Source: Taibaiella helva
GTDB taxonomy: Bacteria; Bacteroidota; Bacteroidia; Chitinophagales; Chitinophagaceae
Length of the DNA: 64,000 nt
Assembly (NCBI RefSeq): GCF_003545695.1
Contig: NZ_QUZZ01000002.1
Span: 186,001 to 250,000, forward strand
Direction: 5' to 3'
The position numbers were made by a program, and so were the translations under genes. Under the pieces are notes generated by a model, which saw only the letters and a list, made by a program, of their open reading frames with translations, ran no database searches and was not told where the DNA came from. The first letter of the stretch is position 1. Every line of letters starts with the position of its first letter. Shown piece after piece: positions 44,720-53,130 of the stretch.

Positions 44720-45859
44720 TTAAACAATCCTTTCCTGCTCGCGGAACCAGCGTTCCGGTATTTCATTGTTGCCCGCGGTAAGGTAGTCGTTGTAGCTGCA
44801 GGGGATAAAGGTACCTTCGGGCAGCTGCATCCACCAGCGGTTGGTTTTCCTGCTTTTCAGGAAAAGGGTATCGTTACCCGTAAGCGCAACATTGTATTCG
44901 ATAAACTCTTCGCGGTTGCTGAGATCGGCTTCGTTCTTACGTACCAGGTAGCCATCTACGAAATACCACAGCATTTGTGCAATCAGGCGCGCGCCCTGCC
45001 TGTTGTTGTCCGATCCGGACTGGTAGCCATAGATGCCGAAGGAAGACAGGTTACTGCTCATGCCTGCGTAACGGGCCAGCTGGCAGATCTCATCGCCGAA
45101 GAAACCATTGGGCGAACCTCTCTCCAGGAAAGGAGCATCGCACAGCCGCACAGCATTCATATCGATGCTCAGCAGATCACATTGGCGCAGCACCGGTTCC
45201 ATTTCTTCCATATCTTCTCTTACCCTGCCCAGGCGAAAGCAGTCGAAGCGCAGCTTGTCCAGGGTTTCCAGCATATTCGGATTGACATAATAGCTCTGAA
45301 AGCCCATATGGCTGAAGTGCCGCACAAAATTGGGCTGTTCCGTCAGCATATCCATCAGGAAGCCTTCGTCGCTGATCCCTTCGGTCTCTCCAAGATCGAT
45401 CAGCATATCCACCACAGCGGCATTGATTGTCTTACCCAGCTTTTTGAACACATCATATTGCTGCAGGGTAAGATCATGCGATCCACCGATCACTACAGCG
45501 ATCTTTCCGGCTTCTTCTATTTCCTGGAGCACTGTACGCAGAGCAGCACGGGTGTCGCCGGGCGTTGCGCCCTCCCTGATGTTACCCATATCGGCCACCT
45601 TTACAGACGTGTGCCAGTCATACATACGGTACAGCTCTTCTCTTACAGCATCGGGACTATGGCTCCAGGGCGCATCGAGGCCGGCGCCCCTTTGCTCGCC
45701 GCAGCCGACCAGCACGATATCGGCTTCGCTCCAGTCGCTGTTGTATTCGGTAATAGGTATAATGCGTTTCCCGATCTGCAAGGCATGCCGGGCATCATTC
45801 TGGGGTAATTCAGCAAAGTGTTTTGCTGCAAAAAAAGAGTGTAGATCGCTCATGTACAT
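44720..45859 (-). CDS. Arginase/formimidoylglutamase-fold protein, incomplete metal site
   Basis: The 379-residue protein has the ureohydrolase fold, but the metal motifs are altered. The first motif keeps H128 (VVIGGSHDL). In place of DAHxD it reads D151-M-L-I-D155, lacking the central His. In place of SxDxD it reads S231-I-D233-M-N235. By comparison with arginase I, the ligands of the first Mn (H128, D151, D155, D233) are retained, while those unique to the second Mn (His and Asp) are replaced by Leu and Asn. A catalytically changed or inactive protein is likely. The gene is next to the his operon in the same direction, yet the family usually degrades rather than makes histidine. Confidence 0.82.
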   Translation of the reverse strand: MYMSDLHSFFAAKHFAELPQNDARHALQIGKRIIPITEYNSDWSEADIVLVGCGEQRGAGLDAPWSHSPDAVREELYRMYDWHTSVKVADMGNIREGATPGDTRAALRTVLQEIEEAGKIAVVIGGSHDLTLQQYDVFKKLGKTINAAVVDMLIDLGETEGISDEGFLMDMLTEQPNFVRHFSHMGFQSYYVNPNMLETLDKLRFDCFRLGRVREDMEEMEPVLRQCDLLSIDMNAVRLCDAPFLERGSPNGFFGDEICQLARYAGMSSNLSSFGIYGYQSGSDNNRQGARLIAQMLWYFVDGYLVRKNEADLSNREEFIEYNVALTGNDTLFLKSRKTNRWWMQLPEGTFIPCSYNDYLTAGNNEIPERWFREQERIV

Positions 45860-45966
45860 CCTGTAGTTTAATACGGCCGTAAAGATACCATACCCCTCTC
45901 AATGAAAGGGAAATTTTATTCCACCATCTGCGGACGTCAGGGTTGTACAGGATACAGGAGGCTTGC

Positions 45967-46557
45967 TTACTGTTTGCTGCGTGCCAGCAGGACCTGCTCA
46001 ACACGTTCCAGGTTCTGCCCTTTGGCCTGCAGCAGCAACAGGAAGTGGAACAGCAGGTCGGCGGCTTCGTTGCAGAAGCGCTTTTCATCGTCATCCTTGG
46101 CCTCGATCACCAGCTCTACTGCTTCTTCCCCTACCTTCTGCGCTATTTTGTTGATGCCTTTCCGGTACAGGCTATTGGTATAGGAATGGGGATTATCGCC
46201 GGCAATACGGTTGCCAATAGTAGCTTCAAGCTGGTAAAGGAAGCCTCTGGCATCTTCTGTACCGAAGCAGGACCGGGCGCCGGTATGGCAGGCCGGTCCC
46301 TGCGGGTCTACACGGACCAGCAAAGTGTCCTGGTCGCAATCGGTACGGATGTCCACAACATGCATGGTATTGCCTGAAGTAGCACCTTTGGTCCATAAGG
46401 TCTGCCTGCTGCGGCTGTAAAAAGTGACCTTGCCTTCTGTGCGGGTCCTTTCCAGAGCCTCGGCATTCATATAGCCGAGCATCAGCACTTCCATGCTGAG
46501 GTGGTGTTGTACGACTGCCGGTACCAACCCGCCGGCCTTGTCAAAATCGATTGTCAT
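45967..46557 (-). CDS. hisIE: Bifunctional HisIE
   Basis: The 196-residue protein fuses phosphoribosyl-AMP cyclohydrolase (residues ~1-108: [44 protein letters not shown]) and phosphoribosyl-ATP pyrophosphatase (C-terminal ~85 residues: [29 protein letters not shown]). These are steps 2 and 3 of histidine synthesis. It is the last gene of the operon. Its start overlaps the hisF stop by 4 bp. Confidence 0.96.
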   Translation of the reverse strand: MTIDFDKAGGLVPAVVQHHLSMEVLMLGYMNAEALERTRTEGKVTFYSRSRQTLWTKGATSGNTMHVVDIRTDCDQDTLLVRVDPQGPACHTGARSCFGTEDARGFLYQLEATIGNRIAGDNPHSYTNSLYRKGINKIAQKVGEEAVELVIEAKDDDEKRFCNEAADLLFHFLLLLQAKGQNLERVEQVLLARSKQ

Positions 46558-47306
46558 CTTACAGGAATATTAGCGGTTTTTAAATAAGCTTTCAATTGGG
46601 GCAGGCTCAGCCGGCCGAAGTGGAAGATACCTGCCGCCAGCGCTGCTGCTGTGTCTGTTGCTTCGAAAAGCGTCTTGAAGTGCTCCTCACTGCCGGCCCC
46701 CCCGGAAGCGATTACTGGCAGCGATACAGCCTGGCTTACTTCTTGTGTTACGGCCAGGTCAAAGCCGCTGCCCGTGCCGTCCTTATTCATAGAGGTGAGT
46801 AATATTTCACCGGCACCGTAAGCTTCGGCTTGTCGCGCCCAATCTACCGTAACGAGGGGCGTGGCTTGGCGCCCGCCCTGGATGAAGACATGGTCGATAC
46901 CTTCAATCTTACGTGTATCGATCGCCACGACAACACACTGGCTGCCCAGGCGGGCGGCCAGTTCCGTGATCAGCTCCGGCCGCAGCACTGCGGCAGAATT
47001 GATGCTGATTTTATCGGCGCCCGACCGGATCAGCTGCAAAGCATCTTCCACGCTGCTGATGCCGCCACCCACGGTAAAAGGGATATCGATCGCCCGGGCT
47101 GCACGGCTCACAAGGCTGCACAGGGTCTTTCTTTTTTCTACAGTAGCCGTTATGTCAAGAAAGACGAGCTCGTCGGCGCCTTGCTCCACATATAGTTGCG
47201 CCAGGGCCACAGGGTCGCCGGCATCGCGCAACTGCTCGAAGTGTATGCCTTTAACGGTTCTGCCGTCGCGGATGTCCAGGCAGGGAATGATCCTTTTCTT
47301 CAGCAT
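46554..47306 (-). CDS. hisF: Imidazole glycerol phosphate synthase subunit HisF
   Basis: The 250-residue TIM-barrel cyclase subunit works with HisH to make IGP and AICAR. Motifs: [20 protein letters not shown] (catalytic Asp in CLDI), [29 protein letters not shown] (second catalytic Asp) and IASGGAGS. The start at 47306 is chosen from the family N terminus; it overlaps the hisA stop by 7 bases. Confidence 0.97.
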   Translation of the reverse strand: MLKKRIIPCLDIRDGRTVKGIHFEQLRDAGDPVALAQLYVEQGADELVFLDITATVEKRKTLCSLVSRAARAIDIPFTVGGGISSVEDALQLIRSGADKISINSAAVLRPELITELAARLGSQCVVVAIDTRKIEGIDHVFIQGGRQATPLVTVDWARQAEAYGAGEILLTSMNKDGTGSGFDLAVTQEVSQAVSLPVIASGGAGSEEHFKTLFEATDTAAALAAGIFHFGRLSLPQLKAYLKTANIPVR

Positions 47307-48013
47307 AGCGATTCCAGCTCTTTTAAGGTGATGTTGCCTTCGTATATAGCTTTGCCAATGATCGCGCCGCTGCAACCTGCGGCTTCAAGCGCCTGCAGCT
47401 CTTCAACCGAAGCGATGCCACCGCTGGCGACCAGGTTTATAGCAGTATGCTTCATGATATCCTGGTAGAGCTTCAGCGCCGGACCGCTCAACATACCGTC
47501 TTTGCTAATATCGGTGCAGATAGCCGTGCGGATGCCTTTTTCATAATAGGTAGAAAGGAAGCCGATGACATCCAGCTCCGTGTGCTCCAGCCAGCCCTGC
47601 GTTGCGATCCTGCGCTGCCGGCAATCAGCGCTGAGCCAGATCTTATCTGCGCCATATTGTGCCAGCCATTCCAGGAAGCGCTCCGGGTCTTGCGCAGCAA
47701 TGCTGCCGATCACCACATGTGCTGCACCGCACCCGAAGGCGGTCTGCAGGGACGCTTCTGTTTTCAGGCCACCGCTGAAATCGACTTCCAGGCAGGTATA
47801 GCGGGCGATCTGTTCCAGCACTTTATAGTTCACTGTTTCCCTGGAGCGGGCGCCGTCAAGATCGACCAGGTGCAGGCGTTTCAGGCCATGGGCTTCGAAA
47901 GATTTAGCGACTTCGAGCGGTTCGGCGGCGTATATGTTCTGCCGGGCATAGTCGCCCTGCGCAAGCCGTACGCAACGGCCGCCGAGGATGTCCATAGCAG
48001 GGATGATCGTCAT
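47300..48013 (-). CDS. hisA: ProFAR isomerase HisA
   Basis: The 237-residue TIM-barrel isomerase converts ProFAR to PRFAR. Motifs: [21 protein letters not shown] (catalytic Asp in AMDI), HLVDLDGARSRE, EVDFSGGLKT and TDISKDGMLSGP (second catalytic Asp). Its start overlaps the hisH stop by 4 bp, so expression is coupled. Confidence 0.97.
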   Translation of the reverse strand: MTIIPAMDILGGRCVRLAQGDYARQNIYAAEPLEVAKSFEAHGLKRLHLVDLDGARSRETVNYKVLEQIARYTCLEVDFSGGLKTEASLQTAFGCGAAHVVIGSIAAQDPERFLEWLAQYGADKIWLSADCRQRRIATQGWLEHTELDVIGFLSTYYEKGIRTAICTDISKDGMLSGPALKLYQDIMKHTAINLVASGGIASVEELQALEAAGCSGAIIGKAIYEGNITLKELESLC

Positions 48014-48588
48014 AAGGTCAAAAAGTTTTTAAGGATTTCAGCCCCGGTTCCCGCCGATTTCTCGGGGTGGAACTGGACTGCGTAAAAATTGTTGTGCTGC
48101 AAGGCCGCGCTGAAAGGCAGCAGGTAGTCGCTGCGAGCCACAGTATGCGCGCAGCAGGCCGCATAATAGCTATGCACGAAATAGACATCGGCGTCCGGAT
48201 CGATACCAGCGAACAAGGCGCCGGATACTTGCCGGAGGTTATTCCAGCCCATATGTGGCACCCGGCCGCCGGGAGGAAAACGCTTCACCTCCGTATTGAA
48301 GATGGCCATGCCGGACGTGTCGCCTTCTTCCGAGTAACGGCACATCAGCTGCAGGCCCAGGCAGATGCCGAGCACCGGTTGATCAAGTGCAGGCAGCAGC
48401 CGGTCGAGTCCCTTCTCTTTCAGGTAATGCATGGCGGATGCGGCCTCACCCACACCGGGGAGAATCACCTTTTCGGCCTGTTGTATCTGTGCCGGATCAT
48501 CGGTGACCCTGGCTTCATAGCCCAGCCGTTCCAGGGCATTGGTCACCGATCGGGTATTGCCGGCATTGTAGTGTACGATTGCGATCAT
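48010..48588 (-). CDS. hisH: Imidazole glycerol phosphate synthase glutaminase HisH
   Basis: The 192-residue class I glutamine amidotransferase feeds ammonia to HisF. Motifs: [11 protein letters not shown], the oxyanion/nucleophile segment [10 protein letters not shown] (catalytic Cys), and the His-x-Glu pair near the C terminus, [11 protein letters not shown]. It overlaps hisB by 4 bp. Confidence 0.97.
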   Translation of the reverse strand: MIAIVHYNAGNTRSVTNALERLGYEARVTDDPAQIQQAEKVILPGVGEAASAMHYLKEKGLDRLLPALDQPVLGICLGLQLMCRYSEEGDTSGMAIFNTEVKRFPPGGRVPHMGWNNLRQVSGALFAGIDPDADVYFVHSYYAACCAHTVARSDYLLPFSAALQHNNFYAVQFHPEKSAGTGAEILKNFLTL

Positions 48589-49673
48589 AAACTGCCTTTT
48601 GTGCTGGGAATAAGATAAGTATCGTTGCGGTGTACAGCGGCTTTCAGCGCACGGGCAAAGGCTTTGAAGATCGCTTCTATTTTATGATGCTCATTGCTGC
48701 CTTCAGCTCTGATATTGAGGTTGCAGGCGGCATGGTCGCAGAAGGAACGAAAAAAATGACAGAACATTTCCGTAGGCAGATCGCCTATCTTTTCCCTGCG
48801 GAAATCCGCTTCCCATACCAGCCAGGGGCGGCCGCTGAAGTCGATGGCGACTTGCGCCAGGCAATCGTCCATCGGCAGCAGGAAGCCATAGCGCTCTATG
48901 CCTTTCTTGCTGCCGAGCGCTTCGCGGAAAGCGCTGCCCAGCACTATGGCCACATCTTCAGTTGTGTGATGTTCATCAACATGCAGGTCGCCGCTGGCCT
49001 GTATCTCGAGGTCGAAGCCGCCATGGCGTGCTACCTGCTCCAACATATGATCCAGGAAGCCGATGCCGGTATGCATATTGCTTTTGCCCCTGCCGTCGAG
49101 GTTAAGCGTGACCTTAATATCGGTTTCCCGCGTTTGGCGTTTCACTGTAGCGCTGCGGGGCTGCTGCTTCAGGAAGGCATAGATATCGGCCCAGGAAGAA
49201 GTGGACAGCGCCGCCCCTTCCTGCTGCGTTGCGCCCAGGTAAATGGCTTTGCAGCCCAGGTTCTCCGCCAGCTGTATATCGGTAAGCCGGTCCCCGATCA
49301 CATAAGAAGCCTCCATCTGGTAGGAGCCTTTGATGTAGTGCGTGAGCATGGCCGTGCCGGGTTTGCGGCCGGGATGTCCGTCCGTCGGGAAGGAACGGTC
49401 GATAAGGATCTCGCTGAAAACGATGCCTTCGTTTTCAAGTGCGCTGAGGATCTTGTTCTGTACAGGCCAGAAGGTTTCTTCAGGGAAAGACACTGTACCT
49501 AGTCCATCCTGGTTGCTGACCATGACCAGCTCATAGTCGAGCTCGGCAGCAATACGGGACAGGTAGCGGAAGACGCCAGGATAAAAGGTAAGCTTCTCCA
49601 GGCTGTCGACCTGGAAATCGGGCGGCTCTACAACGAGTGTGCCGTCGCGGTCGAGGAACAATACTTTTTTCAT
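48585..49673 (-). CDS. hisB: Bifunctional histidinol-phosphatase / IGP dehydratase HisB
   Basis: The 362-residue protein is a fusion. The N-terminal HAD phosphatase (residues ~1-165: [10 protein letters not shown] with D8 and D10, [17 protein letters not shown]) removes phosphate from histidinol phosphate. The C-terminal IGP dehydratase ([56 protein letters not shown]) uses Mn. The fused form is known from enterobacteria and many Bacteroidota. Confidence 0.97.
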   Translation of the reverse strand: MKKVLFLDRDGTLVVEPPDFQVDSLEKLTFYPGVFRYLSRIAAELDYELVMVSNQDGLGTVSFPEETFWPVQNKILSALENEGIVFSEILIDRSFPTDGHPGRKPGTAMLTHYIKGSYQMEASYVIGDRLTDIQLAENLGCKAIYLGATQQEGAALSTSSWADIYAFLKQQPRSATVKRQTRETDIKVTLNLDGRGKSNMHTGIGFLDHMLEQVARHGGFDLEIQASGDLHVDEHHTTEDVAIVLGSAFREALGSKKGIERYGFLLPMDDCLAQVAIDFSGRPWLVWEADFRREKIGDLPTEMFCHFFRSFCDHAACNLNIRAEGSNEHHKIEAIFKAFARALKAAVHRNDTYLIPSTKGSL

Positions 49674-49684
49674 TTTGCTTCTTG

Positions 49685-50722
49685 TTAAAAAGATGGAGAT
49701 AAAGCCATTTGCTGCAGGGCATCGATCAGTTGCGCGTTTTCGGATGGGCTGCCTATCGTGATCCGCAGGCAGCCGGGGATCTGGCTATGGCGGTTGCGTA
49801 CGATGAGGCCTTGCTGCACCAGCCGGGTGTATACCGCTTCCGCAGCTTCGACTTCGGCCAACAGGAAATTAGCGTCGGAAGGGTAGACCCGTTTCACTTG
49901 CGGCAACTGCAGCAAGGCTGTTTCCAGCCATCGGCGCTGTTCCAGGATGATAGCTCTGCGCTGCTCGTAAGTAACGGGATCGGATAGTGCTTCCAGGGCG
50001 GCTTCCTGGTTCAGGGTGCTGATGTTGTAAGGCGGCTTTACCTTATGGAACAAGGCAATGATCTCCGCGGAGGCATAGCCGATCCCGATCCTGGCGCCGG
50101 CCAGGCTCCAGGCCTTGCTCATGGTTTGCAGCACAATAAGATTAGGGTAGCGGTCCAGCCGTTCCAGCAGGGAGGCTTGCTCTGCGAAATCAATATAAGC
50201 TTCGTCTACCACAACGATACCGTCGAAGGTTTCCAGTACCTGCAAAAGCTCGTCCAGGCAATTGCCCGTAGGGTTATTGGGCGAGCAGAGGAAAGCCAGC
50301 TTCAGGTTTTCGTCGTTCAGCACCTCCAGGTAAGCTTGCACATCGATCTGGAAGTCTTCGCTCAGAGGTAGCCTGACCAGCGCTACATCGTTTAGCTGCG
50401 CCGATACTTCATACATGCCGTAGGTAGGCGTAAAGACAAGCGCTTTATCCTGTCCGGGGCGGCAGAAAATACGGAAGGCCAGATCGATCATTTCGTCGCT
50501 GCCGTTGCCGATGAAGATGTTGGCCGGGTTCAGCTGCCGGTAGCGGGCCAGCTGCTGTTTCAGCTGCAGCTGTCCGGGATCGGGATAGCGGTTATTATTG
50601 CCCCAGGGATTCTCATTGGCATCGAGCAGGACGCCGGCCTGTCCTTTGTATTCGGAACGGGCGCTGGTATAGGGCCGGAGGTCCAGGATGTTTTTCCTGA
50701 CCAGCTGTTGAAGGGTTCGCAT
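49685..50722 (-). CDS. hisC: Histidinol-phosphate aminotransferase HisC
   Basis: The 345-residue class II aminotransferase makes histidinol phosphate with PLP. Motifs: [42 protein letters not shown] (PLP-contact Asp), [14 protein letters not shown] (catalytic Lys) and the C-terminal [11 protein letters not shown]. The hisD stop lies 1 bp upstream of its start. Confidence 0.97.
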   Translation of the reverse strand: MRTLQQLVRKNILDLRPYTSARSEYKGQAGVLLDANENPWGNNNRYPDPGQLQLKQQLARYRQLNPANIFIGNGSDEMIDLAFRIFCRPGQDKALVFTPTYGMYEVSAQLNDVALVRLPLSEDFQIDVQAYLEVLNDENLKLAFLCSPNNPTGNCLDELLQVLETFDGIVVVDEAYIDFAEQASLLERLDRYPNLIVLQTMSKAWSLAGARIGIGYASAEIIALFHKVKPPYNISTLNQEAALEALSDPVTYEQRRAIILEQRRWLETALLQLPQVKRVYPSDANFLLAEVEAAEAVYTRLVQQGLIVRNRHSQIPGCLRITIGSPSENAQLIDALQQMALSPSF

Positions 50723-50723
50723 G

Positions 50724-52004
50724 TCAGAGGGAGTTTAGTCTGATGGTTACTGCTTGTTTGTGCGCATACAATTGTTCTGCTTCAGCCATAAGCGCGATGG
50801 CGGGCCCGATAAGGTCCAATCCTTCGGGGCTGATCTCCTGGAAGCTGATCTTTTTGAGAAAGCTGTCCAGGGATACGCCGCTGTAGCTGCGGGCGAAGCC
50901 GTTGGTCGGCAAAGTATGATTGGTGCCGCTGGCATAGTCGCCTGCGCTCTCGCAGCTGTAATGCCCCAGAAACACCGATCCGGCGTGGCGAATCTTGTTT
51001 GTACAGGCCGGTGCGTTGTCCATTGCCAGGATGAGGTGTTCCGGCGCATAGCAATTGCTGAAGTGGAAGCAGTCGTCAGGGTTTTTCAGCAGTATGGCTT
51101 TGCTGTGCAGCAAGGCTTGTGCGGCAATGTTTTCCCGGGGCAGCTGTTTTAGCTGTATAGTTATCTCCGAAAGCACGAGATCGATCGTGGCTTCATCATC
51201 GGAGACCAGCAGCACCTGGCTGTCGGGTCCGTGCTCGGCCTGCGATAGCAGGTCTGCGGCGACAAAAGCAGGATTGCAGGTATTGTCGGCGATAACCAGC
51301 ACTTCGCTGGGACCGGCAGGCATATCGATGGCTGTTCCGCTGAGCTGCGCCACCTGCTTGGCTGCGGTGACGTAGGCATTACCCGGCCCGAAAAGCTTAT
51401 CGACTTTCGGAACGGTTGCCGTGCCGATGGCCATAGCGCCGATGGCTTGTATGCCGCCGATACCGAAAATGCGGTCGATACCCACCAGGTTTGCCGTATA
51501 CAGGATCGCCGGGTCTATTGCTCCTTTAGCATCCGATGGTGTGCACAGCACAATGTTGGGACAGCCTGCCAGCTTTGCGGGTATGCCCAGCATCAGCACA
51601 GTAGAGAACAGCGGCGCCGATCCGCCGGGAATATACAATCCGACCGTTTCCAGTGGCCTGCTTTCCCAACGGCAGGCAATGCCGGGCATGGTAACGACAG
51701 ATAGCGGCCCGCAACGCTGGGCTTCGTGAAACCGGGTAATGTTGGCGGCGGCCAGCTGTATAGCCTGTTTCAGCGCTTCGGATAGCCGGTCGCCCGCCGC
51801 AGCGATGATGTCGGGAGCTACCGGTTGTATCGCTTGCTCTGCTTGATCATACAAGCGGCAATACGAGGCTACGGCTTCATCTCCTTGTAGGCGTATATCG
51901 GCGAAGATGCGGTTGACCAGGGGAAAGAGGTCTTCACCTCCGGCAGCAGGCCGCCGGATCAATTCTGTCCACAGATCCGAAGGTGGATGCAATATTTTCT
52001 GCAT
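50724..52004 (-). CDS. hisD: Histidinol dehydrogenase HisD
   Basis: The 426-residue enzyme oxidises histidinol to histidine in two NAD-dependent steps and uses zinc. Motifs: CRWESRPLETVGLYIPGG, FGPGNAYVTAAKQ, DMPAGPSEVLVIAD, DLLSQAEHGPDSQV (zinc ligands in the region), APEHL and the C-terminal SAGDYASGTNHTLPT. It lies 19 bp downstream of hisG. Confidence 0.97.
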   Translation of the reverse strand: MQKILHPPSDLWTELIRRPAAGGEDLFPLVNRIFADIRLQGDEAVASYCRLYDQAEQAIQPVAPDIIAAAGDRLSEALKQAIQLAAANITRFHEAQRCGPLSVVTMPGIACRWESRPLETVGLYIPGGSAPLFSTVLMLGIPAKLAGCPNIVLCTPSDAKGAIDPAILYTANLVGIDRIFGIGGIQAIGAMAIGTATVPKVDKLFGPGNAYVTAAKQVAQLSGTAIDMPAGPSEVLVIADNTCNPAFVAADLLSQAEHGPDSQVLLVSDDEATIDLVLSEITIQLKQLPRENIAAQALLHSKAILLKNPDDCFHFSNCYAPEHLILAMDNAPACTNKIRHAGSVFLGHYSCESAGDYASGTNHTLPTNGFARSYSGVSLDSFLKKISFQEISPEGLDLIGPAIALMAEAEQLYAHKQAVTIRLNSL

Positions 52005-52023
52005 GAAAATCGAGGATAAAGAT

Positions 52024-52881
52024 TTAAAGGATCATTTTTTCAATGGGCACAACGAGGATGCCTTCGGCGCCGGCCCTTTTCAGCTGCCCGGTTACCTCCC
52101 AGAACACATCTTCGCCCACAACGGAATGGATGCTGCTCCAGCCTTCGCGGGCCAGCGGTAAAATGGTGGGGCTCTTCATGCCGGGGATCAGGCTGCAGAT
52201 CTCTTCCAGCGCGGTATCCGGCGCGTTGAGGAGGATGTATTTGTGTATGACGGCATTCTGCGCGGCGCGGATGCGGAAACGCAGCTGCTCCAGCAAGGCC
52301 AGGGGTTCAGAAGCAATGCCCGGTGTGGCAATCAGCACGGCTTCGCTGCACAGCACGGTCTCTACTTCCTTAAGCCCGTTCATTAGCAAAGTGCTGCCGG
52401 TGCTAACGATATCGAAGATGCCATCGGCAAGGCCTATGCCCGGCGCTATTTCCACGCTGCCGCCGATCTCTTCGATCTCGGCTTCGATCTGCTGTTCGGC
52501 GAAGAAGCGCTGCAGGATGCGCGGGTAGCTGGTGGCCACCCTTTTGCCGTTGAAATAAGCAGGCCCGGCATAGCTTTCTTCGCGGGGAATGGCCAGCGAC
52601 AGCCGGCAGGCAGCAAAGCCCAGCTGGTCGAGCATTTCCACCTTTCGCGCTTTTTCCAGCACTTCGTTCTTTCCCAGAATGCCGATATCGGCTACACCTT
52701 GCTCTACGTATTGCGGTATATCGTCGTCGCGGAGGAAGAGCACTTCCAGGGGAAAATTGGTGGAAGCCGCTCGCAGTTTGCGGTCGCCGTTGGAGAGCCG
52801 TATACCGCAGGTGCGCAGCAGCTCTAACGATTGTTCACTCAGTCGGCCGTTCTTTTGTATGGCCAGTTTTAACATACGCAT
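52024..52881 (-). CDS. hisG: ATP phosphoribosyltransferase HisG, long form
   Basis: The 285-residue enzyme catalyses the first step of histidine synthesis and is normally feedback-inhibited by histidine. The length and a C-terminal ~75-residue ACT-like regulatory domain (ICSLIPGMKSPTILPL, WEVTGQLKRAGAEGILVVPIEKM) mark it as HisG-L, which needs no HisZ. Catalytic-domain motifs are LAIQKNGRLSEQSLELL, GVADIGILGKNEV and the PRPP-binding loop DIVSTGSTLLMNGL. It is the first structural gene after the leader attenuator. Confidence 0.97.
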   Translation of the reverse strand: MRMLKLAIQKNGRLSEQSLELLRTCGIRLSNGDRKLRAASTNFPLEVLFLRDDDIPQYVEQGVADIGILGKNEVLEKARKVEMLDQLGFAACRLSLAIPREESYAGPAYFNGKRVATSYPRILQRFFAEQQIEAEIEEIGGSVEIAPGIGLADGIFDIVSTGSTLLMNGLKEVETVLCSEAVLIATPGIASEPLALLEQLRFRIRAAQNAVIHKYILLNAPDTALEEICSLIPGMKSPTILPLAREGWSSIHSVVGEDVFWEVTGQLKRAGAEGILVVPIEKMIL

Positions 52882-52910
52882 GGAAGGAAAAATGTGCCTG
52901 GCAAACCGAG

Positions 52911-52952
52911 GGAGACAAAAAGAAAACCCGTCTGATCTGCTCAGACGGGTTT
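52911..52952 (-). terminator. his attenuator terminator
   Basis: On the minus strand AAACCCGTCTGA and TCAGACGGGTTT form a perfect 12-bp stem around a GCAGA loop, followed by TTTTCTTTTT-type tail (TCTTTTTG). It lies between the His-rich leader peptide (stop 52972-52974) and the hisG start (52881). This is the arrangement of a translation-coupled attenuator. Confidence 0.9.
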
Positions 52953-52971
52953 CAGAAAATATGGTCGTTAG

Positions 52972-53043
52972 TTACACCAAATCATTTCCACCTGGCTGAG
53001 GGCCGGTATGAAAATGATGATGATGCAATTGTGTAAAGGACAT
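52972..53043 (-). CDS. hisL: his operon leader peptide
   Basis: The 23-residue peptide reads MSFTQLHHHHFHTGPQPGGN then DLV and a TAA stop. Five of six consecutive residues (7-12) are histidine, encoded by CAT codons. It lies 90 bp upstream of hisG, followed by the strong intrinsic terminator. By analogy with proteobacterial hisL, ribosome stalling at the His run when charged tRNA-His is scarce would favour an antiterminator structure and read-through into the operon. The segment CCTCAG inside the leader could pair with CTGAG in the terminator's left arm, a possible antiterminator contact (inference). A TACTTTCG box (53064-53071, one mismatch from consensus) lies just upstream. Confidence 0.9.
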   Translation of the reverse strand: MSFTQLHHHHFHTGPQPGGNDLV

Positions 53044-53063
53044 GTTTATGCGCGTTTCAGAAG

Positions 53064-53071
53064 CGAAAGTA
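53064..53071 (-). promoter_or_regulatory. Candidate -7 box TACTTTCG of the his operon
   Basis: This has one mismatch to TAnnTTTG on the minus strand, 20 bases before the leader ATG at 53043. It is the best promoter candidate in the gap between the leader and the metalloprotease gene. Confidence 0.4.
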
Positions 53072-53130
53072 GGAAACTATTTTGATTTATCGGAAAAAAA
53101 TCCGGGATAAACAATAATTAACAGGCTTTC

